Shown one piece after another: positions 32,559-41,749 of a stretch of 64,000 nt of DNA (position 1 is the first letter of the stretch; each line of letters starts with the position of its first letter). The stretch covers positions 21,121-85,120 of the forward strand of contig QKCN01000084.1 in the NCBI GenBank assembly GCA_003245675.1, given 5' to 3'. Both the position numbers and the translations under genes were made by a program. The notes under the pieces were generated by a model. It was not told where the DNA came from. It ran no database searches and saw only the letters and a program-made list of their open reading frames with translations. The stretch is from Bacteriovoracaceae bacterium (lineage in GTDB: Bacteria > Bdellovibrionota > Bacteriovoracia > Bacteriovoracales > Bacteriovoracaceae).

Positions 32559-33662
32559 CTATTGAAGAACTTTTTTTGATTTTTTCTCTTCCGCTTCGAT
32601 GATTTCTCCAGTCTGCATATCAATACTTGCTGTATTGGTTGGAGCATCATAGTGCTTGGCCAAAACTTTCTTTTTAATTTCTTCCATAACCTCAGGATTC
32701 GTTTCAAGAAAAGTCTTAGCATTCTCACGCCCTTGACCAATTTTGGTATCATTATATGAGAACCAAGCCCCTGCCTTGTCCACAATTTTTTCATTAACGG
32801 CCATATCGAGAATACAACCTATTTTAGAGATACCTTTGTTGTACTCGATATCAAATTCAACTTCCTTAAAAGGAGGTGCAACTTTATTCTTCACAATTTT
32901 TACACGAGTTTTGTTGCCAACAACATTGTCACCATCCTTGATGGCACCAATTCTCCTAATATCCATACGCACAGAAGCATAAAACTTAAGAGCATTTCCA
33001 CCAGTTGTGGTTTCAGGATTTCCAAACATCACACCGATTTTCATACGTAATTGATTAATAAAAATCACGGTGCAATTGGAACGAGAAATAGATCCAGTTA
33101 ACTTACGCAAAGCCTGACTCATCAAACGAGCTTGAAGCCCCATGTGAGAATCCCCCATATCGCCTTCCAGTTCTGCACGAGGAGTAAGTGCGGCAACGGA
33201 GTCAACAATAAGAAGATTAACAGCACCTGAACGCACCAACATATCAGCTATTTCTAAGGCTTGTTCGCCGCAATCAGGCTGAGATATGAGCATGTTAGGA
33301 ACATCAACTCCTAGCTTTGTGGCATAAGTTGTATCTAAAGCATGTTCTGCATCAACGAAAGCAACAGTTCCACCCATTTTTTGGCACTCTGCCGCAATAT
33401 GAAGAGTTAAAGTTGTCTTTCCCGAAGATTCAGGTCCAAAAATTTCGATAATACGTCCTTGAGGAATTCCCCCAATTCCGAGAGCAATATCCAAATCCAA
33501 AGCACCAGTAGGGATTGCGGGGATGCGCTGAGCAGCAACATCTTCGCCAAGTCGCATAATTGCGCCTTTTCCAAATTGTTTCTCAATAGATGATAAAGCT
33601 AATTGAAGGGCCTTGTCCTTGTTTGAATTTGCCGAAAATCCAGCATTCGCTTGAATCGCCAT
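32559..33662 (-). CDS. recA: Recombinase RecA
   Basis: [21 protein letters not shown]...[37 protein letters not shown]. Confidence 0.99.
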   Translation of the reverse strand: MAIQANAGFSANSNKDKALQLALSSIEKQFGKGAIMRLGEDVAAQRIPAIPTGALDLDIALGIGGIPQGRIIEIFGPESSGKTTLTLHIAAECQKMGGTVAFVDAEHALDTTYATKLGVDVPNMLISQPDCGEQALEIADMLVRSGAVNLLIVDSVAALTPRAELEGDMGDSHMGLQARLMSQALRKLTGSISRSNCTVIFINQLRMKIGVMFGNPETTTGGNALKFYASVRMDIRRIGAIKDGDNVVGNKTRVKIVKNKVAPPFKEVEFDIEYNKGISKIGCILDMAVNEKIVDKAGAWFSYNDTKIGQGRENAKTFLETNPEVMEEIKKKVLAKHYDAPTNTASIDMQTGEIIEAEEKKSKKVLQ

Positions 33663-33830
33663 AGTGTCTCTCCTTAAAAAATGTCAAATAGCAGGCTGGT
33701 GTTGTGTGTGTTCAAAAATGATACTGCACCCACCAGAGCTTGGCAATCTAAGTTAGCAAAAGCGAACTTCTTTTTAGAAGAGACAACTAGCTGAAATTTT
33801 AGGGAATCAAAATTAATAAAAAGAAAAAAT

Positions 33831-34322
33831 TTATCGTAATGCAAACAATATATTCACGATCAACAATAGAATGCCTGCATAGACTCCACTGATCACATCA
33901 TCCAAAATAGTTCCTGCTCCATGATTCATTTTATCAAAATAGGAAGCTGGCCAAAACTTGATAATGTCAAAAAAGCGAAAAAACACTAAGCACAATAATA
34001 AATTCCAAAAATCAATCTGAGGCACAAATGCAAAAGTCACCATCATACCCAGCATTTCATCAATCACAATCCACTGGGGATCTTTGAGATTTAATTTTTT
34101 TTGCACACGCTCTGTCATGAAAGAAATAATGGATATTAAAAAAATAAGTGCTACAATGGTCACGATTTTGGGAATAGAAACAAGCCCCCAAAGGTACAGC
34201 AAGGGGAGTGAGACAATACTTCCCATCGTCCCAGGGGCCAAAGGGGAAAACCCCACTCCTCCCATAGAAAGAACAAGTGTTGAAAAGCTTATTTGAGGTG
34301 GTAAATTTTTTTTCCAATTCAT
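33831..34322 (-). CDS. pgpA: Phosphatidylglycerophosphatase A family protein
   Basis: GGVGFSPLAPGTMGSIVSLPL...WIVIDEMLGMMVTF...FFRFFDIIKFWPASYFDK...GTILDDVISGVYAG. Confidence 0.93.
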   Translation of the reverse strand: MNWKKNLPPQISFSTLVLSMGGVGFSPLAPGTMGSIVSLPLLYLWGLVSIPKIVTIVALIFLISIISFMTERVQKKLNLKDPQWIVIDEMLGMMVTFAFVPQIDFWNLLLCLVFFRFFDIIKFWPASYFDKMNHGAGTILDDVISGVYAGILLLIVNILFALR

Positions 34323-34346
34323 GGCTTTTAGGGTATTAATTTTTAA

Positions 34347-35624
34347 ATGAATCGTCCAAATTATTTATCAAAATATAATTTTAACTGGGAAATGTTTGAC
34401 ATTCTCATTGGTGGACGTGCTGCACTGGATGCCCAACACTTTTTGGGGAAATTTGATGACCAAACACAAGTTCAAGACTTTTTAGAAGGTTATGGATTTG
34501 ACCCTGGTGATCTAGTTCAAAAAGCTGAACTCTTTGGACACTTTCAGGAGGCTATGCAATTCATTAGACGCTACTTTTTAAAAGAGGGTCATGATGAAGG
34601 TTTAGCGCTCTCTATTCCAACTGTTTTTTACACGATCACAGACATCAATGAGTTGCTTTTGATTGCCGTTCGTAAATCATCCTTTACCTCGTCAGGAGAA
34701 GACGCACTCTGGGCATCGATCATTTTGAAAGTCATGCACACCATTTTGCATGCTGATAAGGATTTACGGTACCGCTATTTTTCAACAATTCAGCAGCAGA
34801 TTTTTGACCGCTTTTATCGCCATATATCACGCGATGATGAAGGAAAACTCTTCCTACAAAATTCTCTTACCGGTGATAAAATTCGAATTGCCGGCTTTGA
34901 AACGAAGGCAAAAAAATCACGCGAAAGTATCATCGTTAAATTATTGCTCAAATCGGATTCTGTCGCAGAAGAACTTTTTGACAGAATTGGTGTTCGTATT
35001 ATTACTGAAAATAGATCAGACACCTTTCGCGTAATGAATTTTCTGCAAGATAGCTATGTCATAATGACCCACAATGTTCACCCTGGTCGCTCCTATAATT
35101 CTCTTCTTGATATCAACAAATTTAAAGCGCGCCATCACGAACTAATTAAAGAAGCAATTCGCAATGATATGCCCGAAGATGTTTTCTTAAAAAAAGTGGA
35201 AGAAGCTGCACATGCCTCTCTTCCTGACGAGCCATTCGATCTCGATAAGAATAAATATAGTGCGACTCAATATCGCTCTATTCACTTTACGGGAAGACTG
35301 CTTATTAAATACCGCAATCCTTTTATGGAAGAATTTAGGACCGTTAAAAGCTTTACGCGCGATTTAGAGCGAGAATCAGAAGAGCTCAAAGCAAACCCCA
35401 ATGTCAAAAAGCTTATTGATAAAATCAATGCCTTAGATACCTCTTCGGTTTCACGCGAAACTCGCTTTTTCTACCCCTTTGAAGTCCAGATTACAGATAA
35501 AAACTCACATGAAATCAATACCCAAGGTGAAGCTTCTCACCGGGAATACAAAAAAGCACAGCAAAAGTCGGCCATGAAACGTCTCTTTGCCCCGCTCTTA
35601 AGCTACTTAGAACGCCAAGCGTGA
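34347..35624 (+). CDS. Uncharacterised protein with a RelA/SpoT-like nucleotidyltransferase (synthetase) domain
   Basis: KKSRESIIVKL, FDRIGVRII, HPGRSYN, QYRSIH, FEVQITDKNSHEINTQGEASHREYK occur in the same order as RSH synthetase motifs. Confidence 0.8.
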   Translation: MNRPNYLSKYNFNWEMFDILIGGRAALDAQHFLGKFDDQTQVQDFLEGYGFDPGDLVQKAELFGHFQEAMQFIRRYFLKEGHDEGLALSIPTVFYTITDINELLLIAVRKSSFTSSGEDALWASIILKVMHTILHADKDLRYRYFSTIQQQIFDRFYRHISRDDEGKLFLQNSLTGDKIRIAGFETKAKKSRESIIVKLLLKSDSVAEELFDRIGVRIITENRSDTFRVMNFLQDSYVIMTHNVHPGRSYNSLLDINKFKARHHELIKEAIRNDMPEDVFLKKVEEAAHASLPDEPFDLDKNKYSATQYRSIHFTGRLLIKYRNPFMEEFRTVKSFTRDLERESEELKANPNVKKLIDKINALDTSSVSRETRFFYPFEVQITDKNSHEINTQGEASHREYKKAQQKSAMKRLFAPLLSYLERQA

Positions 35625-36167
35625 AACTTCCCTCCACTCTCCCGGCCTTAAGTTTTCCAATTGATAATCCATAATTGCAACGCGAATCAAACGTAAAGTT
35701 GGATACCCTGCAGCTGCCGTCATCCGGCGAACCTGCCTGTTTTTCCCCTCATAAATAGAAATACGCAGCCATGCGGTGGGAATATTCTGACGAAAACGAA
35801 TTGGCGGGTCTCGCTCCCACAAAAAGGCCAATTCACTCTCCGCAACTCTTTGTACTTTAGCCCTCTTCGTCTTATATCCTGAAATAACGACGCCATTACA
35901 AAGCTTGGCAATTGCCTCGTCAGTAGGAATGCCTTCAACCTGCACTAGGTAAGTCTTATAGTGCTCAAAACGAGGGTGAGTTAAACGGTCTTTAAATGCT
36001 CCATCATCCGTCAACAAAAGCAAGCCTTCACTGTCTTTATCTAGGCGACCAGCAGCATAAACCCCTTTAGGAAGGCTGAATTCGGCCAAAGTTCTCTCGT
36101 CTTCAGTACCAGTAAATTGAGTTAAAACCCCATAAGGTTTGTTAAAAAGAATATAACGCTTTTTCAT
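35607..36167 (-). CDS. RsuA/RluE-family 23S/16S rRNA pseudouridine synthase
   Basis: LFNKPYGVLTQF...GVYAAGRLDKDSEGLLLLTDDG...GKNRQVRRMTAAAGYPTLRLIRVAI. Confidence 0.92.
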   Translation of the reverse strand: MKKRYILFNKPYGVLTQFTGTEDERTLAEFSLPKGVYAAGRLDKDSEGLLLLTDDGAFKDRLTHPRFEHYKTYLVQVEGIPTDEAIAKLCNGVVISGYKTKRAKVQRVAESELAFLWERDPPIRFRQNIPTAWLRISIYEGKNRQVRRMTAAAGYPTLRLIRVAIMDYQLENLRPGEWREVSRLAF

Positions 36168-36243
36168 TCTAATCCTTCAAAATTATTACGCTTTATGGTA
36201 GCGTATTTTTCATCATTTGAAACCAGATATCCTAGGATCAAAA

Positions 36244-38874
36244 ATGCAAGCTTCAGAAATTAGAAATCGTTTTGTAGAATTTTTTAAAAAAAATGACCAC
36301 CTTCATCTTGAATCATCTTCACTCGTTCCCGAAAAAGATCCAACACTTCTTTTTGCCAACGCAGGGATGAATCAATTTAAAGACTATTTCACGGGGACAG
36401 CTTCCCCTAATCACAGGCGCGCTGTTACTACTCAAAAATGCGTACGGGCAGGAGGAAAGCACAACGATCTAGAAAACGTGGGCTTTACCGCTCGTCACCA
36501 TACCTTCTTTGAAATGCTGGGCAATTTTTCTTTTGGAGATTATTTCAAAAAAGACGCCATAAATTTTGCCTGGAAATTCCTTACGGAAGAACTGAAAATC
36601 CCTAAAGACAAACTTTATGTCACTGTTCACTACTCCGACGATGAAGCGGCAGAAATCTGGGAAAAAGAGCAAAATATTGCTCCTGAAAGAATTTTTAAAA
36701 GAGGCGACAAAGATAATTTCTGGGAAATGGGAGACATTGGACCTTGCGGCCCCTGCAGTGAAATCTTTTTTGATCACGGTCCCAAGCACACAGACCCAAA
36801 TTTTATAAAAACCGATGACAATCAAATATTGGACGACGAACTTCGCTATGTTGAAGTATGGAACCTCGTTTTCATGCAATATGAAAAGTACAAAGAAAAC
36901 GGAGAAATTAAACGCAAAGCTCTTCCTCGCCCCTCGGTCGATACTGGTGCTGGCCTTGAAAGGATTGCAGCAGTTCTTCAGGGAAAATATTGGAACTACG
37001 ATACCGACCTCTTTGCCCCGATCATTGCTCAAATTGAAAAATTAACATCCAAAAAATATGATGACCCAAAATATCAAAGTAGCATTCGTGTCGTCGCAGA
37101 CCATATTCGCTCCTCCGTCATGCTTATCACCGATGGCGTCATTCCTTCCAATGAAGGACGCGGCTATGTTCTTCGTCGAATCATCAGAAGGGCCATTCGT
37201 CACCTCCGCGATATGGGGCTTAAAGATGTTTCCTTTTACAAACTCATTCCCTCAGTTTTTGAAGTACTAGGCTCAAGCTATCCTCAAAACCAAAAAAATG
37301 TCGCTCTTGCTGAAAAAATGCTCAGACTAGAAGAAAAGAAATTTTTAGAAACGTTAGAAATTGGTCTTAAATACCTCGAAGAAGAAATTCAAAATACCAA
37401 AGGGAAAATCTTTGATGGCAAAAGTGCCTTCAAACTCTATGACACCTACGGTTTTCCACTCGATTTAACAGAAGTCATTCTCAAAGAACGCCAGCTAGAA
37501 CTCGATATGCAAGGCTTTGAGACGGAGATGGAAGAGCAAAGAAAAAAATCTCGCTCACAAAGCAAATTTGAGGCTGAAGGAGACAACAAAAAATTGTTCT
37601 ATGATTTGCAGCAACAGTTTGGAAACACCAAGTTTTTAGGATATGACAATTTCTCTAGTTCTGCCAAATTGCTCAAGAAAGTTGAACTCGGTAAAAATCA
37701 AACTTGCCTTATCTTTGATCAAAGTCCTTGCTATGCCGAATCAGGAGGACAAGCTGGAGACCAAGGAAGCATTCTCTTAAATGGAAATACCCTTGCAACA
37801 ATCAGTGACACGCAGAAACCTGTTGAAGGGCTTTTTGTCCATATGGTGAATAATGCGGACTCACTAGAAGAGGGTGAAGAATATACCCTTCAAATTGATG
37901 TCGGCAATCGCCAACGAAGTATGAAAAATCATACTGCCACTCACCTTTTGCAAGCTGCTCTTATAAAAACCCTAGGGGCTCACGTCAAACAGTCCGGCTC
38001 CTCTGTGGGGCCCGATCGTTTGCGCTTTGACTTCACTCACCCAGAAGCTATGACTCGTGATGAGATCAAAAAAGTTGAAAAAATCGTCAACGAAAAAATT
38101 AGAGCAAACATTGCAGTTGGCGCTGTCATTGTTCCCAAAGAAAAAGCAGAAACCATGGGAGCCATGGCCTTGTTTGGTGAAAAATATGGTGACGAAGTTA
38201 GAGTTATAACGGTGGGACACGAAACCGATATTCACTCACGCGAACTTTGTGGGGGAACTCATGTTAAAAATACAGCTGAAATACAATACTTTTCAATTAT
38301 TCAAGAAACAGCATTGGCCAGTGGTATAAGAAGAATTGAGGCTCTCACAGAAGAAGCGGCCCTTGCGCGTCTTGAAATGCGCTCTGACCTCTTCGCTCAA
38401 GTTGAAAAATCCTTTTCCGTAAAGGAAGAAAAAGTACTCAAAAGACTTGAAGGTCTACAGCAAGATCTCAAAGATAAAAGCAAAGAAATTCAAGACCTCA
38501 AAGATGAAATTCAATCTTCCCACACGAAAGGACTTTTTGATCAAATTGAAGAGCTTCCCAATAAATTGCTATTTAAAGAAGTCGCACTAGCTGGAGACCT
38601 AGATTTACGCAAACTTTCCGATAGTTTTACTGACAAGTACCCCACAGGAACTCTCGTTCTCAAATGTGAACACGAGGGAAAAATTTCCGTCCTCGTCCGC
38701 ACAGGCAAAAACAACAAACAAGTTAACTGTTCTCAACTTTTTAAGGAGAACATTGGACTACTTGAAGGAAGGGGGGGCGGTCGCCCTGACTTTGCCCAAG
38801 GCTCAGCAAGCAATTCTCAAAAATGGTCAGAATTTGTTGCTCAAATAAAAAAACAAATAGGAGAGCTCGTTTGA
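36244..38874 (+). CDS. alaS: Alanyl-tRNA synthetase
   Basis: MQASEIRNRFVEFFKKNDHLHLESSSLVPEKDPTLLFANAGMNQFKDYF; the track start at 36217 is upstream of the natural start. Confidence 0.98.
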   Translation: MQASEIRNRFVEFFKKNDHLHLESSSLVPEKDPTLLFANAGMNQFKDYFTGTASPNHRRAVTTQKCVRAGGKHNDLENVGFTARHHTFFEMLGNFSFGDYFKKDAINFAWKFLTEELKIPKDKLYVTVHYSDDEAAEIWEKEQNIAPERIFKRGDKDNFWEMGDIGPCGPCSEIFFDHGPKHTDPNFIKTDDNQILDDELRYVEVWNLVFMQYEKYKENGEIKRKALPRPSVDTGAGLERIAAVLQGKYWNYDTDLFAPIIAQIEKLTSKKYDDPKYQSSIRVVADHIRSSVMLITDGVIPSNEGRGYVLRRIIRRAIRHLRDMGLKDVSFYKLIPSVFEVLGSSYPQNQKNVALAEKMLRLEEKKFLETLEIGLKYLEEEIQNTKGKIFDGKSAFKLYDTYGFPLDLTEVILKERQLELDMQGFETEMEEQRKKSRSQSKFEAEGDNKKLFYDLQQQFGNTKFLGYDNFSSSAKLLKKVELGKNQTCLIFDQSPCYAESGGQAGDQGSILLNGNTLATISDTQKPVEGLFVHMVNNADSLEEGEEYTLQIDVGNRQRSMKNHTATHLLQAALIKTLGAHVKQSGSSVGPDRLRFDFTHPEAMTRDEIKKVEKIVNEKIRANIAVGAVIVPKEKAETMGAMALFGEKYGDEVRVITVGHETDIHSRELCGGTHVKNTAEIQYFSIIQETALASGIRRIEALTEEAALARLEMRSDLFAQVEKSFSVKEEKVLKRLEGLQQDLKDKSKEIQDLKDEIQSSHTKGLFDQIEELPNKLLFKEVALAGDLDLRKLSDSFTDKYPTGTLVLKCEHEGKISVLVRTGKNNKQVNCSQLFKENIGLLEGRGGGRPDFAQGSASNSQKWSEFVAQIKKQIGELV

Positions 38875-40601
38875 TAAAAACAATCGGCTGTATTTTATTT
38901 CTGATTTTTCTTATTTCGTGCAAAAGAGTTTCCGGCACTGGAGAGAGCAATATTCTCAATGTCCCTCTGACTCGCGAGGTATCGACTTTTGATCCTGCCC
39001 TCTCCTATGATACGGTTTCAATGAAGGTGCTCTACCAATCTTATGAACCTCTCTATGAGTATCACTATGGGAAACGCCCCTATACAGTTGTTCCGCTATT
39101 GGCCGACAGCATGCCCGAGATTAGCAAAAATCAATTAGAATACACGATCAAGCTCAAACCCAATGTCTACTACCACGACAAAGCCCCCTTTGGAGGAAAG
39201 AATAGAGAAGTTCGCTCCGAAGACTTTCTTAATCAATTTAAGCGTATTGCCTATGCCCCCCTTAAAAGCCCCGGAAGATGGCTTTTTGAAGGAAAAATTG
39301 AAGGCATGGAAGAATTTCGCCAAAGAGTCGGAGATGATTTTTCAAAATTTTTTGAGACTCCAATATCGGGAATTAAAACGCCAGATCCCCAAACGCTCGT
39401 TATCAAATTAACCCATCCCTTCCCTCAACTTCTATCTGCACTTACTATGACCTTTGCCATTCCTCTTCCTAAGGAGGCTATTACTTATTACAAAAATGAT
39501 TTCTCCAAAACAATGTTCGGAACTGGCCCCTTTCAACTCGTCAAATCGGATAGCAAAGAAATTCTCTTACATCGCTTTGAAGATTATCATCCCAGCTACT
39601 TTCCTTCCCAGGGAGATCGCTTTGCCAATGAAAACAATCTCCTTAAAGACGCTGGAAAAAAAATACCTTTCATTTTCGGCGTTCACTTTTTCATTGAAAA
39701 AGATACACAGAAAGTCTGGAACCTTTTTAAAGAAAAAAAGTTAGACCTATTTGTATTAGATAAAAATAATTTTCCCAATGCTTTAGAAAAAAATGGCGAG
39801 CTAAAAAAAGAGTTAAATGACCAAGGTGCAAGGCTACAAATATCTCCAGGAGTCACTTTTCGCATGCTTGCTTTCAATATGAAAGACCCTATCGTCGGAA
39901 AGCACGAAAATCTTCGTCGGGCCATTGCTCATGCGATTAATTGGGACGAATACATTTCTATTTTCACTAATAATGTCGTCCAAAAAGCAAACTCCATCTA
40001 TCTTCCAGGCATGGCCGGTTATAATCCTTCCAAAGAATTAGGATACAGCTATGACCCTGAAATGGCGGCACAATTTCTTCAAAAGGCTGGTTTTCCCAAA
40101 GGCAAAGGACTTCCCGCTCTGCAATTTGATCTTCGTGAAGATTCCTCTGAAGCATTCGCCAAAGCTGAGTACATCCAAAAATCCCTTGCTCAACTTGGCA
40201 TCAAAATAGACATTATTCCAAATACTTTTCCCGACTTTATTCACAAGTCCTTTGCAGGGACCTTGCAATTTTGGGAAGCAGGATGGACCCTAGACTATCC
40301 CGATGCAGAAAATATTTTACAGCTGCTCATAACGAAAACTCACCCTCCTGGCGTAAATGCGGCTTGGTATTCCAATCCTTATTTTGATCGCCTCTATAAC
40401 AAGCTCGCACGTCTTGAAAATGGACCAGAAAAATACAACATTATGGAGAAGATGGAACGCATGGTACTCAATGACCTCCCATGGATTATGCAGTACTATC
40501 TTCGAGAATATGTCATTTACTGGGATCATCTCAAAAACTACAGGCACTCCGACCTCATTTTTTCTACCTATAAGTATGCGAGATTAGAAAAAACCCTCTA
40601 G
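38871..40601 (+). CDS. Lipoprotein, peptide-type ABC transporter substrate-binding protein (SBP_bac_5-like)
   Basis: TTG start overlapping the alaS stop (TTGA); lipobox LIFLISCKR; LNVPLTREVSTFDPALSYDTVSMKVLYQSYEPLYEY. Confidence 0.85.
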   Translation: MIKTIGCILFLIFLISCKRVSGTGESNILNVPLTREVSTFDPALSYDTVSMKVLYQSYEPLYEYHYGKRPYTVVPLLADSMPEISKNQLEYTIKLKPNVYYHDKAPFGGKNREVRSEDFLNQFKRIAYAPLKSPGRWLFEGKIEGMEEFRQRVGDDFSKFFETPISGIKTPDPQTLVIKLTHPFPQLLSALTMTFAIPLPKEAITYYKNDFSKTMFGTGPFQLVKSDSKEILLHRFEDYHPSYFPSQGDRFANENNLLKDAGKKIPFIFGVHFFIEKDTQKVWNLFKEKKLDLFVLDKNNFPNALEKNGELKKELNDQGARLQISPGVTFRMLAFNMKDPIVGKHENLRRAIAHAINWDEYISIFTNNVVQKANSIYLPGMAGYNPSKELGYSYDPEMAAQFLQKAGFPKGKGLPALQFDLREDSSEAFAKAEYIQKSLAQLGIKIDIIPNTFPDFIHKSFAGTLQFWEAGWTLDYPDAENILQLLITKTHPPGVNAAWYSNPYFDRLYNKLARLENGPEKYNIMEKMERMVLNDLPWIMQYYLREYVIYWDHLKNYRHSDLIFSTYKYARLEKTL

Positions 40602-40647
40602 TCCAAAGCTCGGCTACTGGGAAAAATTTGCCCCCACCTTCTTGAGC

Positions 40648-40675
40648 TAAATAGGCAGTGCGCTCTTACCGATAA
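40648..40675 (+). promoter_or_regulatory. Candidate sigma-28 (FliA)-type promoter
   Basis: TAAA-N16-ACCGATAA, compared with consensus TAAA-N15-GCCGATAA. Confidence 0.4.
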
Positions 40676-40711
40676 CTAGAGTAGCACATGCCTCGTAACT
40701 AGAAGGTTTTT

Positions 40712-41122
40712 ATGATTTTGAAGAAAATTTACCCTGCAATTTTGATCTTCATTATGCTGATTTTGATGGCCACGGCCGCGACTGCGCGCGATTACGTCAT
40801 CTACAGCATCACTCAGGATATCCCCATGGGGGAGCCTAACGAAGTCATAAGAAAAAATTATTTTATCAATATGGGAAAATCACAAGGCTTACGCGAAGGG
40901 GCCAAAATTTCTGTTTTTCGAACTGTCTCTAATCAAGATCCCTTTGACAGTAATACGCGTTACAATTTTAAGGTGCCTATTGGCGTTCTTGAAGTTGTGC
41001 ACTCAGAAAGCGATGCCGCAATTACTCAGAAGCTCAGCCTGAATACTACGCAAAACACTCCACAATTTGAACTCTATGATTTCATGATTGGAGACGAAGT
41101 CAAAGTTTACGTGGAAGACTAA
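40712..41122 (+). CDS. Secreted protein resembling FlgT C-terminal-like beta domains
   Basis: Signal MILKKIYPAILIFIMLILMATAATARD; FINMGKSQGLREGAKISVFRTV...VPIGVLEVVHSESDAAIT. Confidence 0.5.
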   Translation: MILKKIYPAILIFIMLILMATAATARDYVIYSITQDIPMGEPNEVIRKNYFINMGKSQGLREGAKISVFRTVSNQDPFDSNTRYNFKVPIGVLEVVHSESDAAITQKLSLNTTQNTPQFELYDFMIGDEVKVYVED

Positions 41123-41361
41123 TTTGACTGATCTTTTTTGATTCTATTGATGATGGCCACGCGCTGTTCTTTAATCATATCGCCAATAGAATCGAGCTTA
41201 TCGACAATCTTTTCCAGTTTTTCGAGCAAATCTTCTTCGCTCAGACCACCCTTTTTTGCTTTAACCAAAGTCGTGGCACCAATTCCATAAGCAATAGTCA
41301 GACGATTGCTTATACTGTGCAAAAACTCTCGAAATTCTTCTATCACTTCCTGCTCATTCAT
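41119..41361 (-). CDS. Small protein with an H-box-like helix
   Basis: EEFREFLHSISNRLTIAYGIGATTLV; overlaps the upstream ORF by 8 bp. Confidence 0.55.
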   Translation of the reverse strand: MNEQEVIEEFREFLHSISNRLTIAYGIGATTLVKAKKGGLSEEDLLEKLEKIVDKLDSIGDMIKEQRVAIINRIKKDQSN

Positions 41362-41620
41362 TGTCCCACCATTCTTTCCCGTAATTCAATTCCGTAAAAT
41401 TAATCAACTCACAACAGAGTACCTCACTTTCTATTTTTTCAAAAACAAGGTACAAAAGGTAATCTTTTCCCTTCTCCAATGAACCCCCTTTGGGACGCGT
41501 GAGAACGGATATCTTTCCAATATAACTGCCCCTTAACATCCCTTTAAAATGGAAAAATTGCCTTTCTCCTTTCCCCCCCATACACCGACTAATAACAATC
41601 ATTTTTTGTTCTTTTTGCAC
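41354..41620 (-). CDS. Small protein of unknown function
   Basis: ORF overlapping the downstream gene; possible internal start MIVISRCMGGK. Confidence 0.5.
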   Translation of the reverse strand: MQKEQKMIVISRCMGGKGERQFFHFKGMLRGSYIGKISVLTRPKGGSLEKGKDYLLYLVFEKIESEVLCCELINFTELNYGKEWWDNE

Positions 41621-41749
41621 CGCATCCTCCCTTAACCTAAAATCAGCTACCTAGGATGCATCTATAAAATTTTTTTTGCCATTCCATCTAATTAGAATTA
41701 TTTTGGGCCCAAAATCTTTAAAGAAAACTTTTCTGAGAAGGACGAGGAC

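Noticed and set aside
34347-34880. HD hydrolase domain in the RSH-like protein's N-terminus (MHTILHADKD)
   Set aside because: No HDxxED-type motif set in the expected arrangement; hydrolase function not supported.
35607-35624. 18-bp convergent overlap of the RSH-like gene and the pseudouridine synthase
   Set aside because: Ordinary compact-genome overlap of 3' ends; no special signal.
40602-40711. Possible GEMM (c-di-GMP) riboswitch upstream of 40712
   Set aside because: A few short matches (CAAAGC, GGC, TTACCGA) but the canonical GEMM core is not present in order.
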